DNA of 64,000 nt, taken from contig NC_063063.1 of assembly GCF_018812025.1 (NCBI RefSeq), forward strand, positions 6,264,942-6,328,941, in the 5' to 3' direction. This stretch comes from Megalobrama amblycephala. Lineage: Eukaryota > Chordata > Actinopteri > Cypriniformes > Xenocyprididae. Positions within the stretch are counted from its first letter, which is position 1. Every line of letters starts with the position of its first letter. The notes beneath the pieces were generated by a model. That model was not told the DNA's origin and made no database searches. It saw only the letters and a program-made list of their open reading frames with translations. A program made the position numbers and the translations under genes. Of this stretch, positions 23,122-35,690 are shown in pieces.

Positions 23122-24165
23122 CCCTCATGTGGTGTTCGGTTCATTTTGACCTGAAGAAGATATTCTTTTTCCCAAAAATACTTGTTAATGTTATGGCATT
23201 GGACTGAAACTGTGTGACTTTGTTCACACAGGGTATAACTACTTCTCAAATGTTATTTTTTTGATAATTTTCGTACTTTTTTGGGGAAGGTTTTTCACCT
23301 TGTCACACTTGTGGTGTTCCCGGTCAAAAATGACCGACTTACAAAAAATTGCTTATAAATCTCTCATTATCCCATATTATCACCAAATTTTGGATTCAAT
23401 CTTTTTGTCAGCTTGTTTTCTTTCATTTAGGACTGGTTTTGTATTTCTTTTTGCATCTGATTAATCGTAGGCCTCATTTATCTGATTTTGGTTTTTATTT
23501 ATTACAAAATGGCATAAAATCACACTTGTGGTGTTCCTGGTCAAAAATGACCGGCCTACAAAAATAGCTTATAAATCACTTGTTACACTATTTTATCACC
23601 AAATATTGGATTCAATCTTTTTGTCAACTTGTTTTCTTTAAATTGGGACAGGTTTTGTATTTATTTTTGAAACCAGGTTATTGTAGGCCTCATTGACCTA
23701 AGCTTATATTGGTCAAAAATGACCGCCCATTGAAAATGAATTGGGGAGTATCAGAGGAGCGTGTTCATCATGTTCACGTTCACATATGTACATGTGGGCG
23801 AGCAAAAATAAAGGCCTCGGACCTCTGCATGTGTGGGTACATGCGTACTCGTGCATCAGTGCACATACACACACGTTCATGTACACAAACAAACTATTTT
23901 GAGTATTACAGACTTTCTTTTGCACAGAGATGAACTTTATCCTTAAATCAGTGAGGCTCAGATCAATGAGGCCTACAATTAATCAGTTTCAAAAATAAAT
24001 ACAAAACCTGTCCTAACTGAAAGAAAACAAGCTTACAAAAAGATTTAATCCAATATTTGGTGATAAGGTAGCATAACGAGAGATTTATAAGCAATTCTTT
24101 GCAGGCCGGTCATTTTTGACCAGGAAAACCACAAGTGTGATAGGGTTTTCAACACAGCACAAGGG
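23122..24165. mobile_element. piggyBac-like non-autonomous element with internal repeats
   Basis: CCCT follows TTAA on the left (23118-23121) and AGGG precedes TTGA on the right (24166-24169), consistent with a TTAA target and CCCT-type piggyBac ends. A module of about 60 bp built around GGTCAAAAATGACCGGCC occurs twice on the plus strand (about 23305 and 23521) and once inverted (about 24070-24140). A further 'ggtcaaaaatgaccg' is at 23712. The centre has alternating purine-pyrimidine 'cacatatgtacatgtg' sequence. No transposase remains. Confidence 0.68.
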
Positions 24166-24240
24166 TTGAGATATAATGCATGGTTCCATTATACTGATAC
24201 TGTTAAACATGCATTGTCTTTCTCGACTGTTTACATTCAC

Positions 24241-25078
24241 TTAAAGGTGCCATTGAACGTTTTTTTTACAAGATGTAATATAAGTCTAAGGTGTCCCCTG
24301 AATGTGTCTGTGAAGTTGCAGCTCAAAATACCCCATAGATTTTTTTTAATTAATTTTTTTAACTGCCTATTTTGAGGCATAATTAGAAATGCACCGATTC
24401 ATGCTGCGGCCCCTTTAAATCGCGCGCCCCTCAGAGCTCTGGACTCTATCACTGCATAAACAAAGTTCACACAGCTAATATAACCCTCAAAATGGATCTT
24501 TACAAAGTGTTCATCATGCAGCGTGTCTAATCGCGTAAGTACATGATGAATGAATTATACAGACTGCAAGTGTTTAAAAATGAAAATAGTGATGGCTCTT
24601 GTCTCCATGAATACAGTACGAAATGATGGTAACTTTAACCACATTTAACAGTACATTAGCAACATGCTAACGAAACATTTAGAAAGACAATTTACAAATA
24701 TCACTAAAAATATCATGATATCATGGATCATGTCAGTTATTATTGCTCCATCTGCCATTTTTCGCTGTTGTCCTTGCTTGCTTATCTAGTCTGATGATTC
24801 AGCTGTGCACATCCAGACGTTAATACTGGCTGCCCTTGTGTAATGCCTTGAACATGCATATGCAAATATTGGGGGCGTACACCCCGACTGTTATGTAACA
24901 GTTGGTGTTATGTTGAGATTCGCCTGTTCTTCAGAGGTCTTTTAAACAAATGAGATTTCTATAAGAAGGAGGAAACAATGGAGTTTGAGACTCACTGTAT
25001 GTCATTTCCATGTACTGAACTCTTGTTATTCAACTATGCCAAGGTAAATTCAATTTTTAATTCTAGGGCACCTTTAAT
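24241..25078. mobile_element. TTAA-flanked non-autonomous element, copy B
   Basis: Starts TTAAAGGTGCCATTGAACG and ends CTAGGGCACCTTTAA. It is collinear with 9002-9959 except for a deletion near 24540, where copy A has about 115 more bases, and several small indels. The right tip has diverged more than the left. Confidence 0.85.
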
Positions 25079-27139
25079 ATAAATTTAAACTGTTTTCATT
25101 TAATTGCAGATAACATGAAGTGTCAATAAACACCCAAGTATGTTCTTTTAAACTATATTATTTATGTAAGTATTCTTTTTAAAAGTAAAAAGTGCTGGTG
25201 TACTTTTTCCCAAGGGACTATATAAAGCAGAAATGTTTTGTTTCTTTGTGTGAAAATGCTGGCACACTACTCAAGGAACGTTTTTTTTTTTTTTTTTTGC
25301 ATATGAGGACACTGATATCATAATTATCTTAAATAAAAAATAAATAAATAATAAAATAAATATGTGAACCTTTTCATCTCATGTCAACGGGAAATCAAAC
25401 CAGAGTTGAAGCTAGCCAGCATGACAGAGGTGAGATTACACAGCTTACACCCTATGATGGAGATACTTTTGTGGTTTTTTAAATGGATTTTATGGATTTC
25501 CATTATGCGAAACAGAGCGTGCCTTACCAGGGTATAATTTCTTGTGTTTTGCAAACATCATGTAACTCAAATATTCTGCACTTTGAACATAACTAATAGT
25601 TTTAGCATCTTCAGACACTTTATCTTTTGACATTTACATTAAGATACAATGGAGAAAATATGGAAATTTGCTCCTCTAAAATCTTGTATTCAATTATTGC
25701 ATTGGATTATTCATTAAACGTTGGAAAAGGTTGCAGTAAAACATTCCAATGTATGTGCAAGTGCTAATTTTCATCTCTATTCACACTCTTAGGGTTGGTC
25801 AAAGAACAGATCTATGCTAAAACGACTTATTCTGCTCTCTGATAACATAAATGTGTAATGTTTACACAATTCACAGATGGTATGTCAAGTCTGACAATAA
25901 ATATCACATCAAACATAGTGTTGCAAGTCCCCCTGTGCTCCTTATATAGGTTACATTCTGTTCTTTCTGCTCAGATCAGCAACATAATTCTTTGTCAGAT
26001 TTTACACTCAGCTCTCCAAACCCAAACACCGATCATGTGAAATAACATATAGCTTACATCAGTGGTTCTCGAAGAATCCAGCTGACTTTGGTGATACTGA
26101 AATTATTAACATGCTACGGAAAAAAAAGAATCCTCTCAAATCCTTTCATAAAACATGATGTACAGTAAATAAGACATTTGTTATGCAGTGTAGACAGTAT
26201 GTGCACTTGCAGTGTATTTACTAAGAAATTACTGAATAATGGTAATACATGGGTAATTACTGGTTATGGTAATTACTGAATAAGGTAACAACATGGGTTA
26301 AGATGGGCTTATTGGTAGGTTCAGGACTAGTACCTAGTTATTATGTTATTGTAATTACTACAATAATTAAATAGTATGTACATGTGAAACAGAACTCTAG
26401 AAAAGTGTTACCAAAAAAGTTACAATTTTGGAAAAATTGCAAAACTTTAACTTCAAAAACATTAAGCAAAAAATTTAAACATCAATGTTTAACTTCATAA
26501 ATAAATTGCTTGTGTTTCTCCTCATTTGTAAATCACTTTGGACAAAAGCATCTGCTAAATCAGTAAGTGTTTTGTTGTTGTTTTCCCAACTTTTGTATGT
26601 GCCAGCATTTGGCAACAATACTGATACATGACCAGATTGAGGGGTGGGTGGCTGTGGGCACAGAATGACAATTTTTTTTTTCCATTACATAGAAAATGTT
26701 CTAAATATGCATGACCAAAAACAGGTTTATATTTATAGCTGATATACTTTCAGAACCATGTCCCTTCCATCTGTTGACCATGCCAGGATGTCTATATAAG
26801 CATCAATTAAATCAGCCTCAAACTAAAATGCAACCATGCAACACTAGTTAATAATGGTTCTCTAGTTGCTCTACACCTGCCACTAGAGCTACAATTAAAC
26901 TATACTCCTCTTTTCATACATTCATTCAACTTTTGACACAAACGTGTTTTTCACTCAAGCTAAATCTTCATTAGCACATAGATATGACTCACAACACCAC
27001 CAAACAGCACTTGGTCCCATTCATTCCATTTGATTTAAATGGGTCTTGCTTTGCTGTATCGCTCACTAAAGAAAAGGTAGTAGCAATCCACATAACTTAT
27101 TCATGTAGCAGTGCTTTGCTGGGAACTCAGAGTACTGCA
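25079..27139. other. Unassigned sequence with short repeat fragments
   Basis: A T run at 25281-25298 and a short tail motif, 'aaatcactttggacaaaagc', at about 26529 that resembles a tail widely scattered in fish genomes (a related one is at about 48465). A MITE-like right end, 'aaaagtgttacc', lies at 26403-26414 without a clear left partner. No gene was found. Confidence 0.4.
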
Positions 27140-27892
27140 CACTGATAAAAATTATATGCTTGATTTACTTAAAAAATATAATGAATTCTTTTGCATAATT
27201 TTATTACGTAGATCTAACAAGACTAGTCTTTGTACAAACTACTTAATTTTTCTGTTTGTTGAAATAAAATTTGCACATAAAGTTAACTTAATTTTAGCAT
27301 TCAAGACACATTGGACACATTCAAGAACCATTTTCACAACTTTTACAAAATCTTCACTCTGTAAAGTCTCTTTTTGTTAGGCGATAGCCAGAAGATGGGT
27401 ATATTCCCTTTATGGCATACCCAAAACACTTGTTTTATTATTAAAACAACTTTAATTGTTGTTAGCAGGTCCTCAACCCAAGCACATGTTCTACACTTCA
27501 CCACGATGGTAACCCCAAAACTATTAACATAACAGAAACTTTTAAATACCAACATAATAGAACAGTAAACATTAAAAAGTCTCTCCATTTTCTCATGTTG
27601 CTAAAAACTGCTTAAAATAACAGTTTATTTCAACATTTACACTCCTAGATCAGCCCCTTTGCAAAGCATGATGGGTTGTGAAAGTCTTGTTTGATTGAGT
27701 CCTGGTTGAGTTTACTTGATTGAAACATGTTATTTTAATATGAAAACATCAAGTTAAGTCAAAAAGTAATTGTTTTAAGTCAAATTAACATGAAGCAATT
27801 AAATTTGAACCAGAAACCTAATACAATGGTGTTGAATCAAAATAAGTTGTTTACATAAAGTGAACAGCATCAAAAAATCATTTTTTTGAGTG
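27140..27892. mobile_element. Possible MITE with CACTGATAAAAA / TTTTTTGAGTG ends
   Basis: The two edges are inverted over about 12 positions with mismatches, and both sub-terminal regions repeat 'gttaactt'-like and 'caagttaagtc' motifs. No target duplication longer than CA could be defined, so this is tentative. Confidence 0.35.
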
Positions 27893-28109
27893 CATCTATC
27901 ACTGCGACCTACATGAGCAAATATTTGTGCTTAAAATATGTGCACAATAGAAATCTGTCAAGAGTATATTAGTTTGGTTCTGTTCTGTTCTTGTTTGCCT
28001 GTGTTACCAATCTTTGTTTGTTTCTGTGGTTACTGATTATGTTACGGACCTGTTTATATTCTGTTGATTAAACTTGTGTATTTAAGCCCTCAGTTTTCCT
28101 CAGCGTCAC

Positions 28110-28342
28110 ACTGTCTACACAGGATGCGACAACGGGACCATTGCAAATCCAATTGTTTTTTCATGTCAGAAGCAGCATGAGCACTTGAAGTATGTCAGAA
28201 ATAGAACAGGGCATCAGTTTTTTGTAAGACATTTGTCATGTCCCTTCACGTCGAACCGCATGCATTGTAGACAGCATCGCTGATTATAATGGGTTCTATT
28301 TGCTTTTATAGTGTCAAGTCATGTTGCGCCACTTGTGTCTGG
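28110..28342. mobile_element. Possible small element with GTGTCTACAC edges
   Basis: 'tgtctacacaggatgcgac' at the left and 'gtctggtgtagacac' at the right are inverted relatives. The interior has 'gcgcc' and 'tgcgac' motifs like the 16187-16398 insertion. The ends are not exact. Confidence 0.35.
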
Positions 28343-28705
28343 TGTAGACACTATGTTACATTGTGTTAGATGGTATTGTTCTGGTTATCTGTTTAATAAA
28401 TATTGAGTTTATTCATTACTCTGCATCACGCTTCCCCTTTGTTTGGATATATGCTGCACAGATAACCGTAATGGAATGCAACCCAGATTAGATTTATTTT
28501 GGTAAAAAACTACATGGATTTACCTGCCGTTCACCTCCTTTTACTGGAGCAAGGAGAGTGCTCTCTCGATGACCACACAATGGGGTTTTTAGATCTGCCG
28601 TGTCTCACCCACTATCCAGATTTTGGTCCAAGACATGCCTGCCCTTGAATGGTCTTTGGGGGATTTCGCCTCTTATGTGGCTTAGGTGCTGTGCCAAAAT
28701 ATTAC

Positions 28706-29235
28706 TCACCATCTGCATAACGGATGAGACCAATGCCAGCCCAGACAGACTTCAGCTACGCCCACCACGGACCAAAAGGCCCACTGCAGACTGAGAGACC
28801 GAGCCCACTCACTCACTAGACCCCTGAAGGTGTGCTGTGGTATCTGGCACCAAGATGTTAGCAGCAGATAATTTAAGTCCTGTAAGTTGTGAGGTGGGGC
28901 TTCCATGGATCGGACTTGTTTGATCAGCACATCCCACAGATGCTCGATTGGATTGAGATCTGGGGAATTTGGAGGCCAAGTCAACACCTCAAACTCATTG
29001 TTGTGCTCCTCAAACCATTCCTGAACCATTTATGCTTTGTGGCCGTGCGCGTTATCCTGCTGAAAGAGGCCACAGCCACCAGGGAATACCGTTTCCATGA
29101 AAGGGCTTACATGGTGCAACAATGGTAAGGTAGGTGGTACGTGTCAATGTAACATCCACATGGATGGCAGGACCCAAGATTTTCCAGCAGAACATTGCCA
29201 AAGCAAAGCCTTCTCATCATCCTGGTACAGGTAAG
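28706..29235 (-). pseudogene. Tc1-like transposase C-terminal fragment
   Basis: On the minus strand a frame reads MVQEWFEEHNNEFEVL and then TWPPNSPDLNPIEHLWDVL, the block holding the catalytic Glu of a DD34E transposase. Immediately upstream (about 29030-29060) is QQDNA with the second Asp, cut off by a stop before MVQEW. Further upstream the match continues through frameshifts to about 29235. Downstream of HTFRGLV (about 28815) the sequence departs from the family, so the element's 3' end is lost. No inverted repeats remain. Confidence 0.85.
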
Positions 29236-29309
29236 TGCCTTGCACCCGGCCTCATAGTGCATCCTGGTGCCATGTGTTCCCCAGGTAAGTGACACACACG
29301 CACCCGGTC

Positions 29310-30192
29310 ATCCACGTGATGTAAAAGAAAATGTGATTTATCAGTTTTCAAGCATCTTTTGCATATTTGAACTCTTTCCAGCAGTGACTGTGTGATTTTG
29401 AAATCCATCTTTTCACACTGAGGACAACTGAGGGACTCAAACACAACTATTACAAAAGGTTCAAACATTCACTGATGCTCCAGAAGAAAACAAAATGCAT
29501 TAAGAACCAGGGGGTGAAAACTTTTGAACAAGATGAAGATGTCCAAATTTGTCTTATTTTGTTTAAATATAAAATTTTTTCATTTAGTACTGCCCATCGG
29601 AAGCTACAGAAGATACTCACATGTTTCCCGGAAGACAAATTAAGTAAAATTTATCTTGATGTTCAAATTCAAAAGGTTTTCACCCCAGGTCTTGATGCAT
29701 CGTGTTTCCTTCTGGAGCATCAGTGAATGTTTGAACCTTTTGTAATAGTTGTGTTTGAGTCCCTCAGTGTGAAAAGATGGATTTCAAAATCACACAGTCA
29801 CTGCTGGAAAGGGTTCAAATATGCAAAAGATGCTGGAAAACTGAAGAATTTGCAGGACCTGGAGGATTTTTCTGAAGAATGTTAGTCAGTTTAACTGTTC
29901 AGGACAAACAAGAGACTCATGATCAACCATCACAAAACATAAAAACAGTCGTGGATCATCCAGGTAACCACACAGTATTAAGAATCAAGGGTATGTAAAT
30001 TTTTGAATGGGTCATTTTTATAAATTCAGCTATTTTTTGACTATATGTAAACATCTTTTACGCAAAATATCTTATTCAGGACAGTGCTAAATAAAAAATA
30101 CTACACATTTTGCATGATCCTTCTTTATTTTGTTAAAAAAATGAACATTTTGCAGATTCTGCAAGGGGTATGTAAACTTTTGAGCACAACTG
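29310..30192. mobile_element. TA-type element with very long internal hairpin
   Basis: The right tip, ending AACTTTTGAGCACAACTG, is followed by TA (30193-30194) as in Tc1-type non-autonomous elements. Arms at about 29340-29525 and 29675-29852 are inverted copies over about 180 bp with small indels (shared 'cactgatgctccagaag' block). The left tip is missing, the element abutting the Tc1 remnant at 29235. Confidence 0.75.
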
Positions 30193-32575
30193 TATATATA
30201 TACAACCCAACCTTGGATGTGATTCTGCCAGTATTCTTAGTAAACTACGTTTCATCAGTAAACTACGTTTCAGCAATCAGCTTATTAAAACATTCCTGCC
30301 TCTCTTCTGCAATAGTTAGCTATAACTACAAATCCACTGATTTGAAAAGATAGCGATTCATGAAATATCTACATTTGTGGAATGTGATTGCTTTCTGAGC
30401 CTGTGGGTATGATATCTTCATTGGGTCTCCTTCAGAAGTAATGACTGAGCTGTACTGCTCACCCAGCTCTCTGTGTCACTAGCAAATCAATAAGATTCAC
30501 ACTATCAATATGTGCTGTGGTGACAAGGTTTTACAGGGCGAAGATGATTAATCTGTCAGTCTGCTCCTCTTACCGCATGTAGCTCATCTGCATTTGGATG
30601 TTGTATAAAACAGCATGAAAGGAGAGTCATACATACTGCTCTACTTTGAGTTAGTCATTGAACTACTCGGCAGCTTGGTGTATCATCAAAGAAAGATTAA
30701 CATTCATCAACATTAAAAAGTTTGAGGGTAGAATGTGCTTTGAGCTTGTAGAATTTTTTTCAACTCTTTTTTTTATCATCTCAAACTTGGGCATATTTGG
30801 GTATGTGATGTAGGGATCTGTCTCTACCAAGATCCTATGAAATCAGCTGATTGGCTTTTAGTCCATGTCTGTAAGCTTTGAGGTCATCTATATGTTAAAA
30901 CGTTGTCTACACTCTATTATAAGAGAGAAAAATCTCTTCTGGGGAAATATTGACAACCCATTCTGCACTAAACTGATTTTGTCTAATAAAATGCTCTCTA
31001 GAATGAGAATGCCCCTCCCTCTTATACCACCTGACACTGACTACCAGTAGCAAATAATGACTTAATGCTGTTTAATAAAAAAAAGTGTGATGAGTCCTTC
31101 AGTTTGTCCCACCAAAACTTATTTCAAAAGAAAATATGTGAACACAAGAAAAAGATAACTGAGCTTATCAAGCCATTTCATGGGGTCTTTAAGAGACTAT
31201 ATAGACAATCCCTACCAGTTTTTGACCAGACGTTTGAGGGGGAGTGTGGGAAAGAAACAGAAGTCGTTCACCTTATACCATCAGATGATTCTGAGACTGG
31301 TATTTCAAGGTAAAAAAAAAAAAAAAGTACATACATTTGCTTTAAACTCCTCTAATAAGTGCGACTCATGACTCAGTGTCATCTGTAATTGATGACGTTA
31401 AAGTGACCTTCAGACACCTCTGCCATTAAACAAGATGTGCCAAGTTGGCTTCAACCAATAGTCTACATAATGAATGCAGAATTGGGGATTTCTTTATGTA
31501 TTCAGTATGTAACTGTGAATCTATATAGCTTGGTTTTAAAATGTTTCTACCTGTGTTAAAACCAAATCTGCATCACTGATTTTAAAATTTAGAACTATTA
31601 CAATGTAGGACATGTCTACTGTTCATTTAAAGAATATATTATGCTGCCCCATAATAAAGACAAGATGGGTAATATCTTGTAACCTTATGTAACCTTATAT
31701 GTCCCTTTAAACTTACTGGCTGCTTTAAATGTTCGCTGTCTTCTTTGACAGATTGAGTCAGACAGAGGGTGACAGGCCAAAGTGAAAAAAGACTGATGCA
31801 GGGGGAAAGACTTGAGGCTACATTGAACTTTGGGGACAGCACAGAGTTTCAAATGATAATGGATTGAACTGATGCAATCAGGAGAAGAACGAAGGGAGAT
31901 AAAACTGAAAGAGAAATAAGACTATATCTTTGTGAAGCATAATCATTAGGAGTGTCAACTATGCATTTTATCTCTACTAATGAGATCCATTCACAATAAG
32001 CAGAAGTCTTAATTTCCTGTTGAATATAATATTTAACACAGAATGAAAAGAACATACAGCAACATACAGAAAGAAACAGCTCTTGAAATATGGATAAATA
32101 GGTGATGAAATATCCATGATTTTAGGATGAAATGTCCATTATTTTGATGCAGCACAGGAGCACGATCTTGACCCTTAAGAAACTTTAATTAACGCTGTCA
32201 CATAACAAATCTGCTTGAAAGATAAAATTAAATGAATTTCTAATTACAACACTGGATTAAAAATGTAAAGCCTGGTCAAATACTAGAAATCGTGAATATA
32301 AATGATTAGGAATCATGTAAAAAAAAAAAATAAAAAAAAAAACTGCACATTTCATTTATCTAATATAACTTTCGTATCGTTTTGGTTGCTTGGCTGTTTC
32401 CTTATAAAAGTCCAGAAATTCGTCATGTTTTTCATATGTGTCTTTTTTAAATATATTATGTCATTACGTTGCTGTCTTGCCGCCATCCAATCGCTACATT
32501 GTTGATCGTGGTTTCGAGTATCGATACATCTGCCCTCTTCGGGGAACACGAGAATGTGCAGTAATCTCAGACAAC
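30193..32575. other. Repeat-poor stretch without recognised genes
   Basis: Mixed-composition sequence. The block at about 30360-30640 is less AT-rich and free of repeat ends. Short frames at 30865-31313 show no known motif. A near-homopolymeric A tract is at 32319-32341 in a poor sequence context. Confidence 0.4.
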
Positions 32576-32853
32576 TTAAAGGGATAGTTCACCCAAAAAA
32601 TGAAAAGTCTGCCATCATTTACTCACCCTTAAGTAGTTCCAAACCTGTATAAATTTATGCTGAACACAAAGGTAGATATTTTAAAGAATGTGGGAAACTG
32701 AACAATTCTGGGGCACCATTCACTTCCATAGCATTTTTTTTTTCTACTATGGACGTCAATGGTGCCCCAAAGCAGCCTGGTTACAAACTTTCAAACTTTC
32801 AGGGTGAGTAAATGATGACAGGTTTTTCTTTTTTGAGAAAACTATCCCTGTAA
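32576..32853. mobile_element. Angel-like TTAA hairpin element
   Basis: TTAA at 32576-32579 starts TTAAAGGGATAGTTCACCC. The right arm ends AACTATCCCTGTAA, where TTAA has become GTAA. The hairpin centre is 'cttccatagca / ctatggacg' around a T-rich loop (about 32735-32745). It is the same subfamily as 12398-12753. Confidence 0.8.
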
Positions 32854-33619
32854 TACAGATATTTTAATCAAATCTGAAATTTAGTTTGAAGAACCAAATT
32901 AGCCTGAGTTCAGTTATCACGATTAGAAAATCAAATCATCTCAGATGTGTTAAGCGAGGTACGAAGAACGGACCCCGTCTCCAAACAGAGAGAAACAAAC
33001 TAAAAGTCCATGAAAATGAAAACCAGGGAGTCCGTGACAGGTACATTTTGAAACCACTGAATTAAATTATAAGTCCTTTTAACACATTTAAATCATAAAA
33101 CCTGTAAAAAAAAAAAAATGTCCAGTCTTTAGTTCACTTAACATCTTTTGGTGCTCCATAACAGCCTACAGTAGAACTTTTGATTTTAGATTTTGACATC
33201 GAAGAAAACATGAAGGCTTTGTACTGTTGCTCAGTGCTCATACTAGAGTTATGGGTTTGCCCATTGCTTATAGTACACAACACTAATACAACTAATTGTG
33301 TCTTTACTTTTAATTAAAACACAGAAAAACAATGAAATGTCTTGAGTAAATGTCTGATCTTTTGAATTACTTTCTTTGAAAACACAGCTGCTGTCATAAA
33401 TAGCTTTGCTAATCTTTCACAGAAACACACAGCTCACAAGTGGCTGAATTGATTCAATATGTGATAAACTCTAATGTAATAAATGTGACAATGTCAGAGA
33501 TGTCCCTTGGGAAACTCATGAATGCAGAGGCACAAGATACACCAGAAGAATCTCAAAATAACATTGAAATTCATGAACAATACATGCAATAAAGACTTGC
33601 AGGCCTGTGAAGAAATAAT

Positions 33620-34148
33620 TCATTTTTAAAATGAAAATGATTTCACTATTTACTCAACTTCATGTTGCTCTAAACCTGTAAGACTTCCTGACAAGCTCCC
33701 AAAAGAACACCATTAAAAGTTTCATAAAAGTAGTCCATATGATAGTGTGAAAAAAGTCCAGTCTCATCATTATTCAATGGAAAAACTCTGCTGAAGATCT
33801 CAAATCTCGTTCTCCATTCTGCCTGTTCAATCTGGCATGTAATGTTCTGTTGTGACATGTGAGAAACAACAGTATTTCTTGACTTTTGATACAAATTATA
33901 TTTTAAAGTTTCAGAGATAGGCAAGACTGCTTAATGCATAATAATCATACAACTTTAGAATGTACTAGTGAATAAGTCGTAGGCACTATTTTCACTATGA
34001 AAAGAGCTGCATAAAGACTCTTTAAACTCTTTGAACTTTCTCCGTTTGTGCTCCAGACTTAAAATAACAGCATTCTGTATGAGTTTAGAATGACATGGAG
34101 ATAAGTAAATAATGACATAAAGTTCATTTTGGTTGATCTATCCCTTTT
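33620..34148. mobile_element. Diverged TTAA hairpin element
   Basis: Left motifs 'tttactcaacttcatgttgctc' and right motifs 'agtaaataatgacataaag' plus 'gatctatccctttt' follow the order of the TTAA hairpin family but with many changes. Neither TTAA is intact. Confidence 0.5.
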
Positions 34149-34863
34149 CGAGGAGCACACAGCACAAAATAGTGTCCATGACATTGTTCTCTGAGAGAAA
34201 GCCAAGCCTTTATATGATTAAAGACTTTGTTTTTGATTTGTCTGCTTCCATTAGAGAGACTCCATGGGGGGAGTTTAAATTATCCACCACTCACATGAAA
34301 GCGTGGATTCAGTGTTTCCTGGACAATTAGGTGATTCTCATATCTAATTGGCCATAACTCAGGATGTACATGACCAAGCCTGAGACTCACACTCATTTGA
34401 AAACTTCAATTATTGCAGGCAGAGTGAACATAGAGAATTTCTGAACTCTTGAATAAATTTAATATAGTTCTTTTTAAATCTATTTCCCATGGTGATTATC
34501 TCTTTCATATTTTTGAGATATTATATATTTTCAAAGACATTTAGCTGGATTGTCATCAGCACTAACCCAGTTTTATATTGAGTTATTCACCACAATATCA
34601 GTTTATTCACCTGACAGCGTGGCCAACTGTCACCTCTGTCACAGCTCTCAGCACTGAATGAGGTGAAGACACCATTTCACCTTATTTATATCAGGAGTGA
34701 GACAAGTGACTGTTGCATGATAAATAAATTATTTATTATACTTCAGGCCTGGCAGCATAACCGCAAATTTCAGAAAATTTCTATTCTAACCTTTTTCTTA
34801 AGAATGTGCAAAACTACACATATTATTCTGGGGTTATCTGAACAAGTAGTCGAGTAGTCAGTC

Positions 34864-35060
34864 TTAAAGGCCCTGATATACTTCAAGCGAAATCGAAGAA
34901 TGTAACTGATGTGATGTCATTACAAATAAAATCAGGCCAAAATGAAATTCGTTTGTAGTTTGAAACATCTTGCTAAAGAGAACTTTCCGGAAAACTTTTT
35001 TCCTGGTAAACACATTTGACCGTGGCGATTGCATAATAGGTAGGTGTGCGCTGAGGCTAC
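34864..35060. mobile_element. TTAA-type element end, truncated
   Basis: Begins TTAAAGGCCCTGATATACTT, a TTAA plus AAAGG start of the kind used by other elements here. No matching right end was found within 1 kb. Tentative. Confidence 0.3.
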
Positions 35061-35109
35061 ACCTTTTTTTTAATATAGAAATCTTCTCCAGTTCATTTCT
35101 TCTGTTCAG

Positions 35110-35690
35110 TCAGTCAAGGTCAGACGTCTGTGATTAAAACATTAACAAACCACCATAATTATGCAGGTGGTAAAAGAGAAAGCCACATGAAGAATCAGAG
35201 TTCATCACAAGTAGCTTTTCCATGAGCTGAAATATATACTTATAAATAGAAGGTGCAAAGAGTCATTCACGCAAGCGCAAAACACCATCATGGTAACCCA
35301 CAACACTTACATAATGCAATAAACATTCATTAAACAACAGAAGATGTAACAAAAAACCCAAATGTACATAACTGATAACAAAAACTATTAAGAAACATGA
35401 TTATTTAAACAAAATACTTTCAAATGTGGAGTGTCACACAGGGAATTGTGGGAATATCAGTTTACAGATTTTGACTGTAAATTATACATTGATTTTGTAT
35501 TTTTTACTTATAAAAATTTGTAAAATTTACAGCATTTTACTGTGAAAAATGCATAAATGTCTGGTAAGAGCTTTTACAGTTTTTCCGTGTATATAATACG
35601 GTAACTTACTGTAAACCTATTTACACATTTTTTTCATAGCTTTTTACAATATTTTACTGTTAAAATCACATTCATTTTTTATAGTCTATT
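35110..35690 (-). mobile_element. Copy of the CACTGTAAAAAA MITE family, reverse orientation
   Basis: It is collinear, in reverse, with 40527-41376. Shared blocks are 'gggaattgtgggaat', 'caccatcatggtaac', 'catcacaagtagcttttcca' and runs of 'ttttactgt/acagtaaaa'. The outer end on the right is decayed and the left end is uncertain. Confidence 0.65.

Noticed and set aside
23300..24140. A CRISPR-like array from the repeated GGTCAAAAATGACC modules
   Set aside because: Only three to four copies in both orientations at unequal spacing, within an element with TTAA-type ends in a eukaryotic genome.
29217..29726. Facing 83-codon frames in the long hairpin
   Set aside because: They arise because the two hairpin arms are inverted copies, so the same frame appears on both strands. 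The sequence is a non-autonomous element.
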